DNA of 64,000 nucleotides from Tragulus kanchil (Eukaryota; Chordata; Mammalia; Artiodactyla; Tragulidae): positions 201,992,939 to 202,056,938 of the forward strand of contig JAIOJX010000032.1 in the NCBI GenBank assembly GCA_022376925.1, written 5' to 3'. Position 1 is the first letter of the stretch. The number at the start of each line of letters is the position of its first letter. Under the pieces are notes generated by a model. That model was not told the origin of the DNA and ran no database searches. It was given only the letters and a program-made list of their open reading frames with translations. This document shows, piece by piece, positions 49,246-60,333 of the stretch. Made by a program: the position numbers and the translations under genes.

Positions 49246-49326
49246 TGACTGGCTGAGGTTGAGCCCATCAATCTTCAGGAATGGCACCTGCTTCATGGGA
49301 TTCAGGACTTGGGATTCTTCAGGGTA
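49246..49326 (-). CDS. GSTZ1: GSTZ1 exon 4 (distal copy)
   Basis: This 81-base, 27-codon exon lies between gtctccacag and CAGTCA|gtgagtgg. It reads Y-P-E-E-S-Q-V-L-N-P-M-K-Q-V-P-F-L-K-I-D-G-L-N-L-S-Q-S. The L-N-P-M-K-Q-V-P and Q-S positions of the glutathione site are kept. The opening Y-P-E-E-S and the F-L-K-I-D-G-L-N-L segment differ from the human F-S-K-D-F and T-L-K-I-D-G-I-T-I. The exon length equals the human one. Confidence 0.92.
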
Positions 49327-49840
49327 CTGTGGAGACAAGGTTCTGGTGGACTGGGCGCCTGGTCCGAGTTGGCTAAAGCAGAGTAGAGCAGGCAGGAACG
49401 CCTCACCCTACTGCCCACCTGCACCTCCCTTCCCTAGGGAAGGCCCTGGCTCTGAGGCCCAGGGTGCACCTGGGGGATCTGTGCAGGACCCCGGAGCTCA
49501 GGGGCCACTGAGACACAGGCTTTGTCCCAGCGGCCCGGCTGTGGCCACCAAGGCACATCCAGAGGGCCTGGCACAGGCAAAGACCCGCTCACCACCCACC
49601 CTCCTGGAGTCAGACACTGAGAGGCCATCCCACAGTGCAGCACCCGGAATCTGGGCCCTTCCCGTGGCTCCTCGTGCTGCACAGCTTGGCGCCCTGTGCC
49701 TGGAGGGACAGCCAGCAGCCTCTGGCCACGGGGACCACAGGGCACAGGTTCATCTCTGGCCTGCAGAAGTCTGCGTCTCCTGCTAGCCCCTCTCCAAGGC
49801 CTCTGTCTCTTGCATCATGGCCTGGGGGTGGCCTCCTTAC

Positions 49841-49908
49841 CCTCTGCCAGTCATCCTTTAGAATGTTGATGGTTATCATCTCATAGTCGATGTTTTTCAA
49901 GGCCAGAG
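49841..49908 (-). CDS. GSTZ1: GSTZ1 exon 3 (distal copy)
   Basis: This 68-base exon follows the acceptor ctctcctag and ends CAGAGG|gtaagg. With the G left by exon 2 it reads A-L-A-L-K-N-I-D-Y-E-M-I-T-I-N-I-L-K-D-D-W-Q-R. The A-L-A-L-K-x-I-D-Y-E motif is diagnostic for zeta GST. The D-D-W-Q-R end replaces the usual Gly-rich G-G-Q-Q-type loop. Boundaries and phase fit exactly. Confidence 0.92.
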
Positions 49909-50404
49909 CTAGGAGAGACAGCGGAGAGCAGGGGGGTGACCAGCGAGGAGGAGCCTTCTTTCTCTGCACCGCTAGGGAGTCCTGGCCCTGTCTCCCCATC
50001 TTCCTTGATCAACACCTGCTCCCCTAGCCCAGGGCCGACACTCTGCCTCTCTTCCTCCTGGACTCACCATATCCCCAGCGGAGCCCTCGTGCCTGCAAGC
50101 TGTGGGCTCCTGGAGGACTACAGGTGAGTGTCCCCTTCATCTCTGCCCCCTGCAGAGCCTCGCTTAGTGGTAGGCAGGGCTGATGTGTCGGAGACATGCC
50201 ATCATTCCCCATGAAGGCAGTTCGCGGGCTTCGGGAAGGCGCTCAGTGGCCATGCAGGACCAAAACGGCCCACGACGCTCTTGTTCTCTTGAGAGAGGAA
50301 TCCTTTCTAATTCATTCTCTCTGTTCTCAGGGCTGTTCCTGCAGATTCTGTGGACAGGCACAGGCAAGGAAGTGCTGTGAGGGCCTCCCAAGCCCTCCAC
50401 TCAC

Positions 50405-50485
50405 TGACTGGCTGAGGTTGAGCCCATCAATCTTCAGGAATGGCACCTGCTTCATGGGATTCAGGACTTGGGATTCTTCAGGGTA
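50405..50485 (-). CDS. GSTZ1: GSTZ1 exon 4, redundant copy
   Basis: This repeats 49246-49326 at offset 1159 with identical coding sequence. Splicing both exon 3 and both exon 4 copies would add 149 bases and break the frame, so one set is superfluous. Confidence 0.8.
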
Positions 50486-50999
50486 CTGTGGAGACAAGGT
50501 TCTGGTGGACTGGGCGCCTGGTCCGAGTTGGCTAAAGCAGAGTAGAGCAGGCAGGAACGCCTCACCCTACTGCCCACCTGCACCTCCCTTCCCTAGGGAA
50601 GGCCCTGGCTCTGAGGCCCAGGGTGCACCTGGGGGATCTGTGCAGGACCCCGGAGCTCAGGGGCCACTGAGACACAGGCTTTGTCCCAGCGGCCCGGCTG
50701 TGGCCACCAAGGCACATCCAGAGGGCCTGGCACAGGCAAAGACCCGCTCACCACCCACCCTCCTGGAGTCAGACACTGAGAGGCCATCCCACAGTGCAGC
50801 ACCCGGAATCTGGGCCCTTCCCGTGGCTCCTCGTGCTGCACAGCTTGGCGCCCTGTGCCTGGAGGGACAGCCAGCAGCCTCTGGCCACGGGGACCACAGG
50901 GCACAGGTTCATCTCTGGCCTGCAGAAGTCTGCGTCTCCTGCTAGCCCCTCTCCAAGGCCTCTGTCTCTTGCATCATGGCCTGGGGGTGGCCTCCTTAC

Positions 51000-51067
51000 C
51001 CGCTGCCAGTCATCCTTTAGAATGTTGATGGTTATCATCTCATAGTCGATGTTTTTCAAGGCCAGAG
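51000..51067 (-). CDS. GSTZ1: GSTZ1 exon 3, redundant copy
   Basis: This repeats 49841-49908 at offset 1159. The last codon is CGG instead of AGG, both Arg, so the protein is unchanged. A synonymous difference between the copies is what two alleles would show, although one read error would look the same. Confidence 0.8.
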
Positions 51068-51126
51068 CTAGGAGAGACAGCGGAGAGCAGGGGGGTGACC
51101 AGCGAGGAGGAGCCTTCTTTCTCTGC

Positions 51127-53407
51127 ACCGCTAGGGAGTCCTGGCCCTGTCTCCCCATCTTCCTTGATCAACACCTGCTCCCCTAGCCCAGGGCCGACAC
51201 TCTGCCTCTCTTCCTCCTGGACTCACCATATCCCCAGCGGAGCCCTCGTGCCTGCAAGCTGTGGGCTCCTGGAGGACTACAGGTGAGTGTCCCCTTCATC
51301 TCTGCCCCCTGCAGAGCCTCGCTTAGTGGTAGGCAGGGCTGATGTGTCGGAGACATGCCATCATTCCCCATGAAGGCAGTTCGCGGGCTTCGGGAAGGCG
51401 CTCAGTGGCCATGCAGGACCAAAACGGCCCACGACGCTCTTGTTCTCTTGAGAGAGGAATCCCTTTCTAATTCATTCTCTCTGTTCTCAGGGCTGTTCCT
51501 GCAGATTCCAAGCGGGGCGCCAGGGCTCTCTGGTGGTCTCGGCGGCACTCCTGCTGTGACTACCAGGGACTGGATTTCCTCTCCTTCTCCTTTGATACTG
51601 ACCGCCCCTCCGCCCCCCACAAGGTGAGGGTAACACAGTCAACCAGTGTGAAGGAGACTGTGTGATTGTAAGTGCGCACACTTGTGCAATCAGAATGGCA
51701 ATGGGGGCTTCCCTGGTGGTCCAGTGGGTAAGGACACCGCCTTGCAGTGCAAGGGGTGCCAATTCAATCCCTGGCCTGGCAGGATCCCACGTGCCACAGA
51801 GCAGCTGGACTGATGTGTCCAACTACCGAGCCGGAGCTCTGGCGCGCATGCGCCCAGAGCCGGTGCTCTGTGACAACAGAGGCCACTGTGATGGGAGGCC
51901 CGCACGGGCCAAAGAACAAAGACGGATGAAAATAGATTAAAAAGACCAATAGAAGTGATCAAAAAAAAAAAAAAAAAAAAACCAGTAAAAGGTGGTATCA
52001 GGTGAAGGAATGAGCAGAGGAGGGCGAGACATGTCACAGGCTGCAAGGAGCCTGGGGACACTGTGCTCCTCATCCATCAGCACTGGTCAGCGCCACCCTG
52101 GAGGCTGAGCGTGGTCAGGGCCAGGCGGGAGGCCAAGGCTCGCTGGCCCCACAGACAGCGCTGATGCTGCCGGTCTAGTCTGGCCAGGACAGAGGCTCTA
52201 GGCCCGAGGAGGGCATCTTTCTGGGGGAATGTGCCCACAGCTCAGGGCTCTTGCCTACTGAATTTAGACCGCTAGGGAGTCCTGGCCCTGTCTCCCCATC
52301 TTCCTTGATCAACACCTGCTCCCCTAGCCCAGGGCCGACACTCTGCCTCTCTTCCTCCTGGACTCACCATATCCCCAGCGGAGCCCTCGTGCCTGCAAGC
52401 TGTGGGCTCCTGGAGGACTACAGGTGAGTGTCCCCTTCATCTCTGCCCCCTGCAGAGCCTCGCTTAGTGGTAGGCAGGGCTGATGTGTCGGAGACATGCC
52501 ATCATTCCCCATGAAGGCAGTTCGCGGGCTTCGGGAAGGCGCTCAGTGGCCATGCAGGACCAAAACGGCCCACGACGCTCTTGTTCTCTTGAGAGAGGAA
52601 TCCCTTTCTAATTCATTCTCTCTGTTCTCAGGGCTGTTCCTGCAGATTCCAAGCGGGGCGCCAGGGCTCTCTGGTGGTCTCGGCGGCACTCCTGCTGTGA
52701 CTACCAGGGACTGGATTTCCTCTCCTTCTCCTTTGATACTGACCGCCCCTCCGCCCCCCACAAGGTGAGGGTAACACAGTCAACCAGTGTGAAGGAGACT
52801 GTGTGATTGTAAGTGCGCACACTTGTGCAATCAGAATGGCAATGGGGGCTTCCCTGGTGGTCCAGTGGGTAAGGACACCGCCTTGCAGTGCAAGGGGTGC
52901 CAATTCAATCCTGGCCTGGCAGGATCCCACGTGCCACAGAGCAGCTGGACTGATGTGTCCAACTACCGAGCCGGAGCTCTGGCGCGCATGCGCCCAGAGC
53001 CGGTGCTCTGTGACAACAGAGGCCACTGTGATGGGAGGCCCGCACGGGCCAAAGAACAAAGACGGATGAAAATAGATTAAAAAGACCAATAGAAGTGATC
53101 AAAAAAAAAAAAAAAAAAAAACCAGTAAAAGGTGGTATCAGGTGAAGGAATGAGCAGAGGAGGGCGAGACATGTCACAGGCTGCAAGGAGCCTGGGGACA
53201 CTGTGCTCCTCATCCATCAGCACTGGTCAGCGCCACCCTGGAGGCTGAGCGTGGTCAGGGCCAGGCGGGAGGCCAAGGCTCGCTGGCCCCACAGACAGCG
53301 CTGATGCTGCCGGTCTAGTCTGGCCAGGACAGAGGCTCTAGGCCCGAGGAGGGCATCTTTCTGGGGGAATGTGCCCACAGCTCAGGGCTCTTGCCTACTG
53401 AATTTAG
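51127..53407 (+). repeat. Tandem duplication 15 (offset 1141 bp), chained to duplication 14
   Basis: Copy 1 (about 51127-52267) and copy 2 (about 52268-53407) join at gaatttaga|ccgctaggg. The segment from ccgctagggagtcc to the ggctgttcctgcagatt end occurs three times (about 49971-50345, 51128-51504 and 52269-52645) because this unit overlaps duplication 14. The copies differ by a 1-base deletion in the SINE (caatccctgg versus caatcctgg). Confidence 0.93.
51705..51981 (+). mobile_element. GC-rich tRNA-derived SINE with poly-A (second copy 52846-53121)
   Basis: It starts ggggcttccctggtggtcc, has gcgcgcatgcgcccagagcc and gggaggcccgcacgggcc, then gacggatgaaaatag, gaccaatagaagtg and a clean run of about 21 A. 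The pure poly-A and low divergence point to a young insertion. It is placed between GSTZ1 exons 2 and 3. Confidence 0.85.
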
Positions 53408-53454
53408 CAAACATCATGTGACTGTGGGAGGGGGCGGGTCATGGAGCAAGCTTC

Positions 53455-53800
53455 CCAGGCAGAACCAGGCTCCTGGAAGCAGGCTGCCTGGGTTCAAATG
53501 TCATCACCTTCACGTGCTAGCCGTGTGGTCTTAGGCAAGTCACTTTGTGAGGCTCTGTGCCAGTTTCCCCAGCTGCAAACAGCACAGCACAGGAAAGAAC
53601 CTGGACGCTGGAGCTCAACTAGCGGGGTCAAGTTCCAGCTCTGCCCCTTACCTGACCTTGGGCAAGTTCCCTTGGGCAACCTCCCTGTGCGCCAGTTTCC
53701 CACCTGTACAATGACCTCCCTCCTGGAGCTGCCGAGGCTTCGGTGGAGCCAGGCACGTGAAAGCACCCAGCACCATTCTCAGTACGAACCACTATGACTT
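53455..53800 (+). mobile_element. Two adjacent MIR-type elements
   Basis: The first (about 53460-53580) reads gcctgggttcaaatg, tgtggtcttaggcaagtcac and gccagtttccccagctgc. The second (about 53605-53760) reads caagttccagctctgcccc, gaccttgggcaag and gccagtttcccacctgtac. Both follow the MIR consensus in plus orientation. Confidence 0.7.
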
Positions 53801-54260
53801 TGACCTTGCCCAGGGGCTGAATTAAGCAGAAGGAGGGAAGGGTCAAGCTAGGACTGGACCAGAAGGCCCAGGTTTCTCCTTCTCCGAAGCTTCTGGGGTT
53901 GACACCGGCCAGTTCTGTTTAATTTTCTAGATCAAATAAGATAAGAACCGAGCAAAGCCAGCTGTTCCCTGCCAGTCACCAAGGGCCTCTGGGTTCTGTG
54001 AGCCACCTGAAGCAGGGTTGCTAAGGGGCTTTGGAGAGCAGTGCGGGAGAGGTGGTGGGTCCAAGAGAACCTCCCCTCGCCCCCATTTCCTTCCTCTTGT
54101 TGGATTTCTGAGGTGGCCACGCCTTTCAAGGCAGGGGACTACAGGAGACCTGGGATGCTGGTTCCTGGTGGTGATAACTGACAGAGGCCAGATTTGCACC
54201 AAGGTCTCCCTCCACCCCATCCCATACCACCCCAGCTCCCAGTGCCGGCGTGACTCTTAC

Positions 54261-54312
54261 CAATTCTAACTCTCCACGAGCAGGAGCTTCGGAAATAGGA
54301 ATAGAGGATGGG
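54261..54312 (-). CDS. GSTZ1: GSTZ1 exon 2 with catalytic motif
   Basis: This 52-base exon follows the acceptor ttcctcag and ends AGAATTG|gtaagag. It reads P-I-L-Y-S-Y-F-R-S-S-C-S-W-R-V-R-I and leaves G. The S-S-C-S-W-R-V-R motif is the zeta-class active site, where the serine and cysteine hold and activate the glutathione thiol. It joins in phase 0 to either first exon (54576 or 59965). Confidence 0.96.
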
Positions 54313-54575
54313 CTGAGGAAAGAGGACGAAAAGGCACGTTAAACCAGGCTTGGTTAATGTGCCAACCCCCAGGAGCCCATCAGAAGGAAGGCAACTGCCA
54401 GCCAGCGGGCTCCCAGTGCGCCAGGGCTCCTTCCTTAGGCCTGCATCTGAAAAACGCAGGCCAAACTCACAGCTCTCTGGGTTAGGCGTTCCTTAGCTCC
54501 AAACTGTGCTGTCATACGTCCCTGACGTCCGAGGGGCCCCCAAAGGGGCAGCCAGTTTGCAAGTGCCTTCCTTAC

Positions 54576-54593
54576 CTTGCTCGACTCAGCCAT
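54576..54593 (-). CDS. GSTZ1: GSTZ1 alternative first coding exon (MAESSK)
   Basis: The minus strand has ATG at 54593-54591, then M-A-E-S-S-K ending at AAG|gtaagg, a near-ideal donor. It joins exon 2 in phase to give M-A-E-S-S-K-P-I-L-Y. Some mammalian GSTZ1 entries start M-A-E-S from memory. There is no strong CpG island here, so this is an internal promoter or alternative start, 5.4 kb downstream of the M-Q-A-G-K exon. Confidence 0.7.
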
Positions 54594-54928
54594 GCTGCCG
54601 TGACGACCCCTGGCCTCTCAGGGGACGATGTCCACTTTCACAGAGCTGCAGGGCAGGGGGAGGAACCCTAAAGGGGTGGATCCTACGAGCCAATGGGAAG
54701 CTGGGCTAGACAGGCATCAGGGAGACTTTGCCTCTGGTCAGAAAGGTCCTCTCTTTCTAACTTGTGGGAAGCTTTTTATGCTCCTGATGGAGTCAGGTCT
54801 GATGTGCTGGGCAGACTGGGAGGCCTAGTTTTTTCTTTTCTTAATTCTCAGAAATACTTATTGATATAGAAGTTCACATGTAAAGTGAAAAAAGCTTATG
54901 GATAGAAACTATCCATACAGTTGGACAC

Positions 54929-57160
54929 AGGCTTTTAAAACACACAAATACACATGTGCAGTTTAAAAAAATATGGGACGAGACAGGATCACAGCGTCAA
55001 CACTGATTGCATGTGGTGAACTTCAGGATCATTTCCTGCAAGGGTAAGCTGACCACACAATTTAAAAAGCAGTGAGTGGGGTTTATGAAAAATTCCCAGC
55101 AGCAGGTGATGGGTAGAAGCCCCAGGGCCCACCTCCTGGGAGTCCTGAGCAGGACACGGAGCAGGAAGGATGTTGCTAATTAAGGAAAACCTGCTCCAGG
55201 GGCCGCCAGGCAGATAGTCTTAGATGTAAACACTGAGTTTCTGCTCAGGCCAAATGTGAGGAACACAGCCTTCCTCCTGCCCTCTAGGATTTACAACCCA
55301 GCCAGAGACAGGCTACAGGCCAGGCGTTACTGCTAGGCCTGCTGTAGACGTGAGGAGGCCTAGTTCTGAAGCAGTAGTTCACGTGGTGCAGCGGGCTGGG
55401 AGCTGGTGCACCTGGGATCTGATCCTAGTGCAGGGACTAGTTCCACATGACTGGGCACCGATCCCTGCCTTGTCTGGTCTCCAGCTCCCTGTAAAACGAA
55501 GCTTCGTCTGTAAAACGAAGGGTTGCCCTAAAATGATACCTTCTGACACAGGCAGAGAGATCGGGAAATCTGATTTTCTGAGCTTTGGTGCTGAACTCAG
55601 CATTCCACCCACCATACCTCCAGGCTCTCAACTGCTTTCACAAAAGCAATCAGGAAATATGCCCAGTGACTCCAAAGCTGAGGCTACAAGCTGGCAGCCC
55701 ACAGCCATTCTGTTTGATTTATACTGTATTTTAAAATGTTTCAGTTAGTTGCTAACATTAAAAATCACTGTTTTATATGCAAACTCTTTTGTCTGTTTTT
55801 TTGTTTTAAATAAAAGTCTGGAGATACTAGATTCAGTTTCCTGAGTAGCAAAATTGACCAGAGACAGTTAATGACCCCCTGTAGAGAGGGCATGCCCTCT
55901 CAGATCTGCCTTATCTCATTTTTTTTTTTTCTGAAGCCCTGAAAGCAACATGACAGACCTTGCCTCTAAATTTAGGGGTCCCGTTTCTTTGGTGCTTCCT
56001 GGTAACCAGCATTTCAGACAAAACTATCAAGGGCCCTGAAAGCCATGAAGACAAGGCTTTTAAAACACACACATACACATGTGCAGTTTAAAAAAATATG
56101 GGACGAGACAGGATCACAGCGTCAACACTGATTGCATGTGGTGAACTTCAGGATCATTTCCTGCAAGGGTAAGCTGACCACACAATTTAAAAAGCAGTGA
56201 GTGGGGTTTATGAAAAATTCCCAGCAGCAGGTGATGGGTAGAAGCCCCAGGGCCCACCTCCTGGGAGTCCTGAGCAGGACACGGAGCAGGAAGGATGTTG
56301 CTAATTAAGGAAAACCTGCTCCAGGGGCCGCCAGGCAGATAGTCTTAGATGTAAACACTGAGTTTCTGCTCAGGCCAAATGTGAGGAACACAGCCTTCCT
56401 CCTGCCCTCTAGGATTTACAACCCAGCCAGAGACAGGCTACAGGCCAGGCGTTACTGCTAGGCCTGCTGTAGACGTGAGGAGGCCTAGTTCTGAAGCAGT
56501 AGTTCACGTGGTGCAGCGGGCTGGGAGCTGGTGCACCTGGGATCTGATCCTAGTGCAGGGACTAGTTCCACATGACTGGGCACCGATCCCTGCCTTGTCT
56601 GGTCTCCAGCTCCCTGTAAAACGAAGCTTCGTCTGTAAAACGAAGGGTTGCCCTAAAATGATACCTTCTGACACAGGCAGAGAGATCGGGAAATCTGATT
56701 TTCTGAGCTTTGGTGCTGAACTCAGCATTCCACCCACCATACCTCCAGGCTCTCAACTGCTTTCACAAAAGCAATCAGGAAATATGCCCAGTGACTCCAA
56801 AGCTGAGGCTACAAGCTGGCAGCCCACAGCCATTCTGTTTGATTTATACTGTATTTTAAAATGTTTCAGTTAGTTGCTAACATTAAAAATCACTGTTTTA
56901 TATGCAAACTCTTTTGTCTGTTTTTTTGTTTTAAATAAAAGTCTGGAGATACTAGATTCAGTTTCCTGAGTAGCAAAATTGACCAGAGACAGTTAATGAC
57001 CCCCTGTAGAGAGGGCATGCCCTCTCAGATCTGCCCCCTTATCTCATTTTTTTTTTTTACTGAAGCCCCTGAAAGCAACATGACAGACCTTGCCTCTAAA
57101 TTTAGGGGTCCCCGTTTCTTTGGTGCTTCCTGGTAACCAGCATTTCAGACAAAACTATCA
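54929..57160 (+). repeat. Tandem duplication 16 (offset 1125 bp)
   Basis: Copy 1 (about 54929-56029) and copy 2 (about 56054-57160) are separated by a 24-base filler (gggccctgaaagccatgaag and four more bases). Small homopolymer and C-run indels near the right ends (tgccttatc versus tgcccccttatc) suggest read-error origin. It lies in the long first intron of the upstream GSTZ1 transcript. Confidence 0.92.
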
Positions 57161-59032
57161 GCAGGTGGCACTCATGAATCTTCCAGCAGACACATGTAGC
57201 CTGATGGAGGAGGGGGGACTCAGCAGAATGTCTTGGATCACCCCCTGTCTACCATCTCTCTGACTACAGACACTCACCCAACTTCCCTCTCCTTTCTGCA
57301 TGCCCCAGGTCACCAAGCCACTTGCTCCCTGACTCTGCTTTCATCATCCTTGACCTACCAGCTCCACCTTCTGTGCAGGTAAGGGCACAAGTGGGAATCT
57401 GGGCCTCCTAGGTTAGTTCCTGAGCCTGAGAGTTCCAGTCCATCCTGAAGACAACTTTTGTGGGGAAAGTGAAGATATTTCTGGCACAAAAAGCAAGTGA
57501 TAGGCAGCAGGCAGCCTTGGCAGAAGAGTTCGCTGGCCACAACTGGATGGAACCTGTTTCGGGATGCATCCTTCTCCTTATCTGGTTAGACTAGAGGGAC
57601 CCCTGGAGCCAAGAGGCACCACTGCTGAAACAGAAGGGACTCTGCAGAGAGCCACAAAGATTAGCTTAGAATCCTTGAAGAAATGCCTTACCTGATTTCT
57701 AAATGTTATACCTTTGACCTGTGCTACGGGTAACCACAGAACCACTGTAAATGCCATTCTGCCCTCAGGTTTTCCTGCTTATGGGCCATCAGGAGATACA
57801 ACGGAGGGCGATTTTAACCAATAACCAATGATTACTGTATAAACTATCCCATGTTCCTTTTTGCATTTGTAGAGCTAAATTTTAAGTGCAAGTAAAATAT
57901 TCATTTCATCACCACTCCTGGAATTGTTTCCAATTCTGTTTGATTTATACTGTATTTTAAAATGTTTCAGTTAGTTGCTAACATTAAAATCACTGTTTTA
58001 TATGCAAACTCTTTTGTCTGTTTTTGTTTTAAATAAAAGTCTGGAGATACTAGATTCAGTTTCCTGAGTAGCAAAATTGACCAGAGACAGTTAATGACCC
58101 CCTGTAGAGAGGGCATGCCCTCTCAGATCTGCCCTTATCTCATTTTTTTTTTTTACTGAAGCCCCTGAAAGCAACATGACAGACCTTGCCTCTAAATTTA
58201 GGGGTCCCCGTTTCTTTGGTGCTTCCTGGTAACCAGCATTTCAGACAAAACTATCAGCAGGTGGCACTCATGAATCTTCCAGCAGACACATGTAGCCTGA
58301 TGGAGGAGGGGGGACTCAGCAGAATGTCTTGGATCACCCCCTGTCTACCATCTCTCTGACTACAGACACTCACCCAACTTCCCTCTCCTTTCTGCATGCC
58401 CCAGGTCACCAAGCCACTTGCTCCCTGACTCTGCTTTCATCATCCTTGACCTACCAGCTCCACCTTCTGTGCAGGTAAGGGCACAAGTGGGAATCTGGGC
58501 CTCCTAGGTTAGTTCCTGAGCCTGAGAGTTCCAGTCCATCCTGAAGACAACTTTTGTGGGGAAAGTGAAGATATTTCTGGCACAAAAAGCAAGTGATAGG
58601 CAGCAGGCAGCCTTGGCAGAAGAGTTCGCTGGCCACAACTGGATGGAACCTGTTTCGGGATGCATCCTTCTCCTTATCTGGTTAGACTAGAGGGACCCCT
58701 GGAGCCAAGAGGCACCACTGCTGAAACAGAAGGGACTCTGCAGAGAGCCACAAAGATTAGCTTAGAATCCTTGAAGAAATGCCTTACCTGATTTCTAAAT
58801 GTTATACCTTTGACCTGTGCTACGGGTAACCACAGAACCACTGTAAATGCCATTCTGCCCTCAGGTTTTCCTGCTTATGGGCCATCAGGAGATACAACGG
58901 AGGGCGATTTTAACCAATAACCAATGATTACTGTATAAACTATCCCATGTTCCTTTTTGCATTTGTAGAGCTAAATTTTAAGTGCAAGTAAAATATTCAT
59001 TTCATCACCACTCCTGGAATTGTTTCCAATTC
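56832..59032 (+). repeat. Tandem duplication 17 (offset 1101 to 1096 bp), chained to duplication 16
   Basis: Copy 1 (56832-57932) and copy 2 (57933-59032) join at tttccaattc|tgtttgattt. The left third (from attctgtttgatttatac to about the gacaaaactatca phrase) is present three times because it overlaps duplication 16. Small homopolymer indels (for example tttttttg versus tttttg) account for the drifting offset. Confidence 0.92.
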
Positions 59033-59221
59033 AAATATGAATTGTGATCATTCCAGGAGATCTTATCTTTAAACCACCTCTTACACATGGTTTTCAAGAA
59101 AGTCTCCTCAACTCCCATTTGGGCGTGGGAGGGCTATATCATTAAAGCGATGCTCTATTCCACTGGATGTGCCTGCCACCTTCCTTTGAGCTACAATAGC
59201 TGTTCTCAATCTTTTATGTTT

Positions 59222-59455
59222 TATTTTTTTTTTCATCCATTTTTATTCTTTGGCCTGTGTGGGCCTCCCATTGCAGTGGCCTCTCTTGTTGCAGAGTACC
59301 GGCTCTGGGCGCACGTGCTCCAGAGCGCTGGCTCCTAATTGGACGCACAGGTCCAGCCACTACGTGGCACGTGGGATCTTCCTGGGCCAGGGATCGAACC
59401 AGTGCCCCTTGCACTGCAAGGCAGACTCTTCAGCCACTGGACCACCAGGGAAGCC
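59222..59455 (-). mobile_element. GC-rich SINE, reverse, 0.5 kb from the promoter
   Basis: Plus reading: T-run, catccatttttattctttgg, cctctcttgttgcagagtac, cgtgggatcttcctgggcc and ggaccaccagggaagcc. The target site ctgttctcaa(t/c)cttt is seen at about 59201-59214 and 59457-59470. The element adds GC-rich sequence at the edge of the CpG island. Confidence 0.85.
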
Positions 59456-59802
59456 ACTGTTCTCAACCTTTGATACAGAGACTGATACAGTGGTTTTGGG
59501 ACGTGCCCGGAAAATGCAAATTAAATCTGGTAAGGTCTCCAAGTGATTGTGATGACCACAAGTGCCACCGCCGCTCCTTGGCGCTCTCTCAAAATGCAAA
59601 CAACCCTGCAAGGCTATTTGTTAACTGTTAGATCTGACCGCCGGGAAAAGGTTACGCAGGACCGTGCGGAACGAGACGCTTGGAAGTCCCAGCCGGTCGA
59701 GCGGGGGTGGGGGTGGCGAAACAAGTGAAAAGCGAGGGTGCCACCAAAACAAGCAGGGCAACTTTCACTTGGATCCCGCACCTAGCGGCCAACCCTCCCG
59801 GA

Positions 59803-59862
59803 ACTACAGGGCAGCGCGCACGCGCAGAGCCTGGCCTGCGCACTGCATGCCGGGAGTCGTTG
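59803..59862. promoter_or_regulatory. NRF1-like site with two partial ZNF143/THAP11-like motifs
   Basis: CGCGCACGCGCA at 59815-59826 fits the NRF1 consensus YGCGCAYGCGCR at every position. ACTACAGG at 59803 and GCATGCCGGGAGTCGTTG at 59845-59862 look like half or degraded versions of the ACTACAnnTCCC / TGGGAnnTGTAGT promoter motif. They lie between the two genes, on the GSTZ1-downstream side. Confidence 0.5.
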
Positions 59863-59964
59863 TCGGAGCTGTGGGCGGTGCCGAGCAGTGGCCCTTGACC
59901 CCGCCCCCCAGGGTCGCTCCTTATTTCTAAGTAGCGCCTCTTTCCCCGGATACGTAGCACAGAC

Positions 59965-59979
59965 CTTCCCCGCTTGCAT
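59965..59979 (-). CDS. GSTZ1: GSTZ1 exon 1 (MQAGK)
   Basis: The minus strand has ATG at 59979-59977, reads M-Q-A-G-K and ends AAG|gtctgt. Joined to exon 2 it gives M-Q-A-G-K-P-I-L-Y-S, the canonical human start from memory. With one copy of every exon the coding length is 651 bases, or 216 codons plus stop, equal to the human enzyme. The donor is GT but weak (gtctgt), leaving room for use of the second first exon at 54576. Confidence 0.85.
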
Positions 59980-60173
59980 CTCGCGCTTTTGGCGGCCCCT
60001 CTTCCAGTCTAGGGAACTTCGCGCCTACGACTCTCCGACGTTCAGGCCCAGTGAGTCCCCGACACGTCAGAACTTTCGTTATCGTCTCGGTAAAGCGAGG
60101 AGCTGGACTAGAATGAGCTTTACGGTCTCTTCTAGTTTGCCCCGCCCTGCCGCCACGCCCCCGCTCCCGGTGC

Positions 60174-60190
60174 TGCTGGGAATTGCAGTT
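60174..60190 (-). promoter_or_regulatory. ZNF143/THAP11-type motif
   Basis: The plus strand TGCTGGGAATTGCAGTT is the reverse complement of the ACTACAATTCCCAGCA-type element with one transition (G in place of A in the ACTACA half). It lies in the POMT2 upstream/5' UTR region. This motif typically marks CpG-island promoters bound by ZNF143 and the THAP11-HCF1 complex. Confidence 0.55.
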
Positions 60191-60333
60191 CCTTGAGCCG
60201 CTTTTCTCCTGGGCCCGGGCCGCCCTGGCGTCATGCTCTACGCCACTAGCCGCCTCCTAGCGGCCCGGGCTGCGACCACGCTCCCCGGCCAGCCCAGAGG
60301 CCGGGGCCCAGCGCCCCGCTGCCGGCGGAGGGA

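Larger units (their letters stand above)
49187..51508 (+). repeat. Tandem duplication 14 (offset 1159 bp), containing GSTZ1 exons 3 and 4
   Basis: Copy 1 (49187-50345) and copy 2 (50346-51504/8) join at cctgcagat|tctgtggac. Each has GSTZ1 exon 4 then exon 3 (plus-strand order). Differences seen are few: one synonymous base in exon 3 (plus-strand cctctgcc versus ccgctgcc) and gaatcctttct versus gaatccctttct near the right end. Confidence 0.94.
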
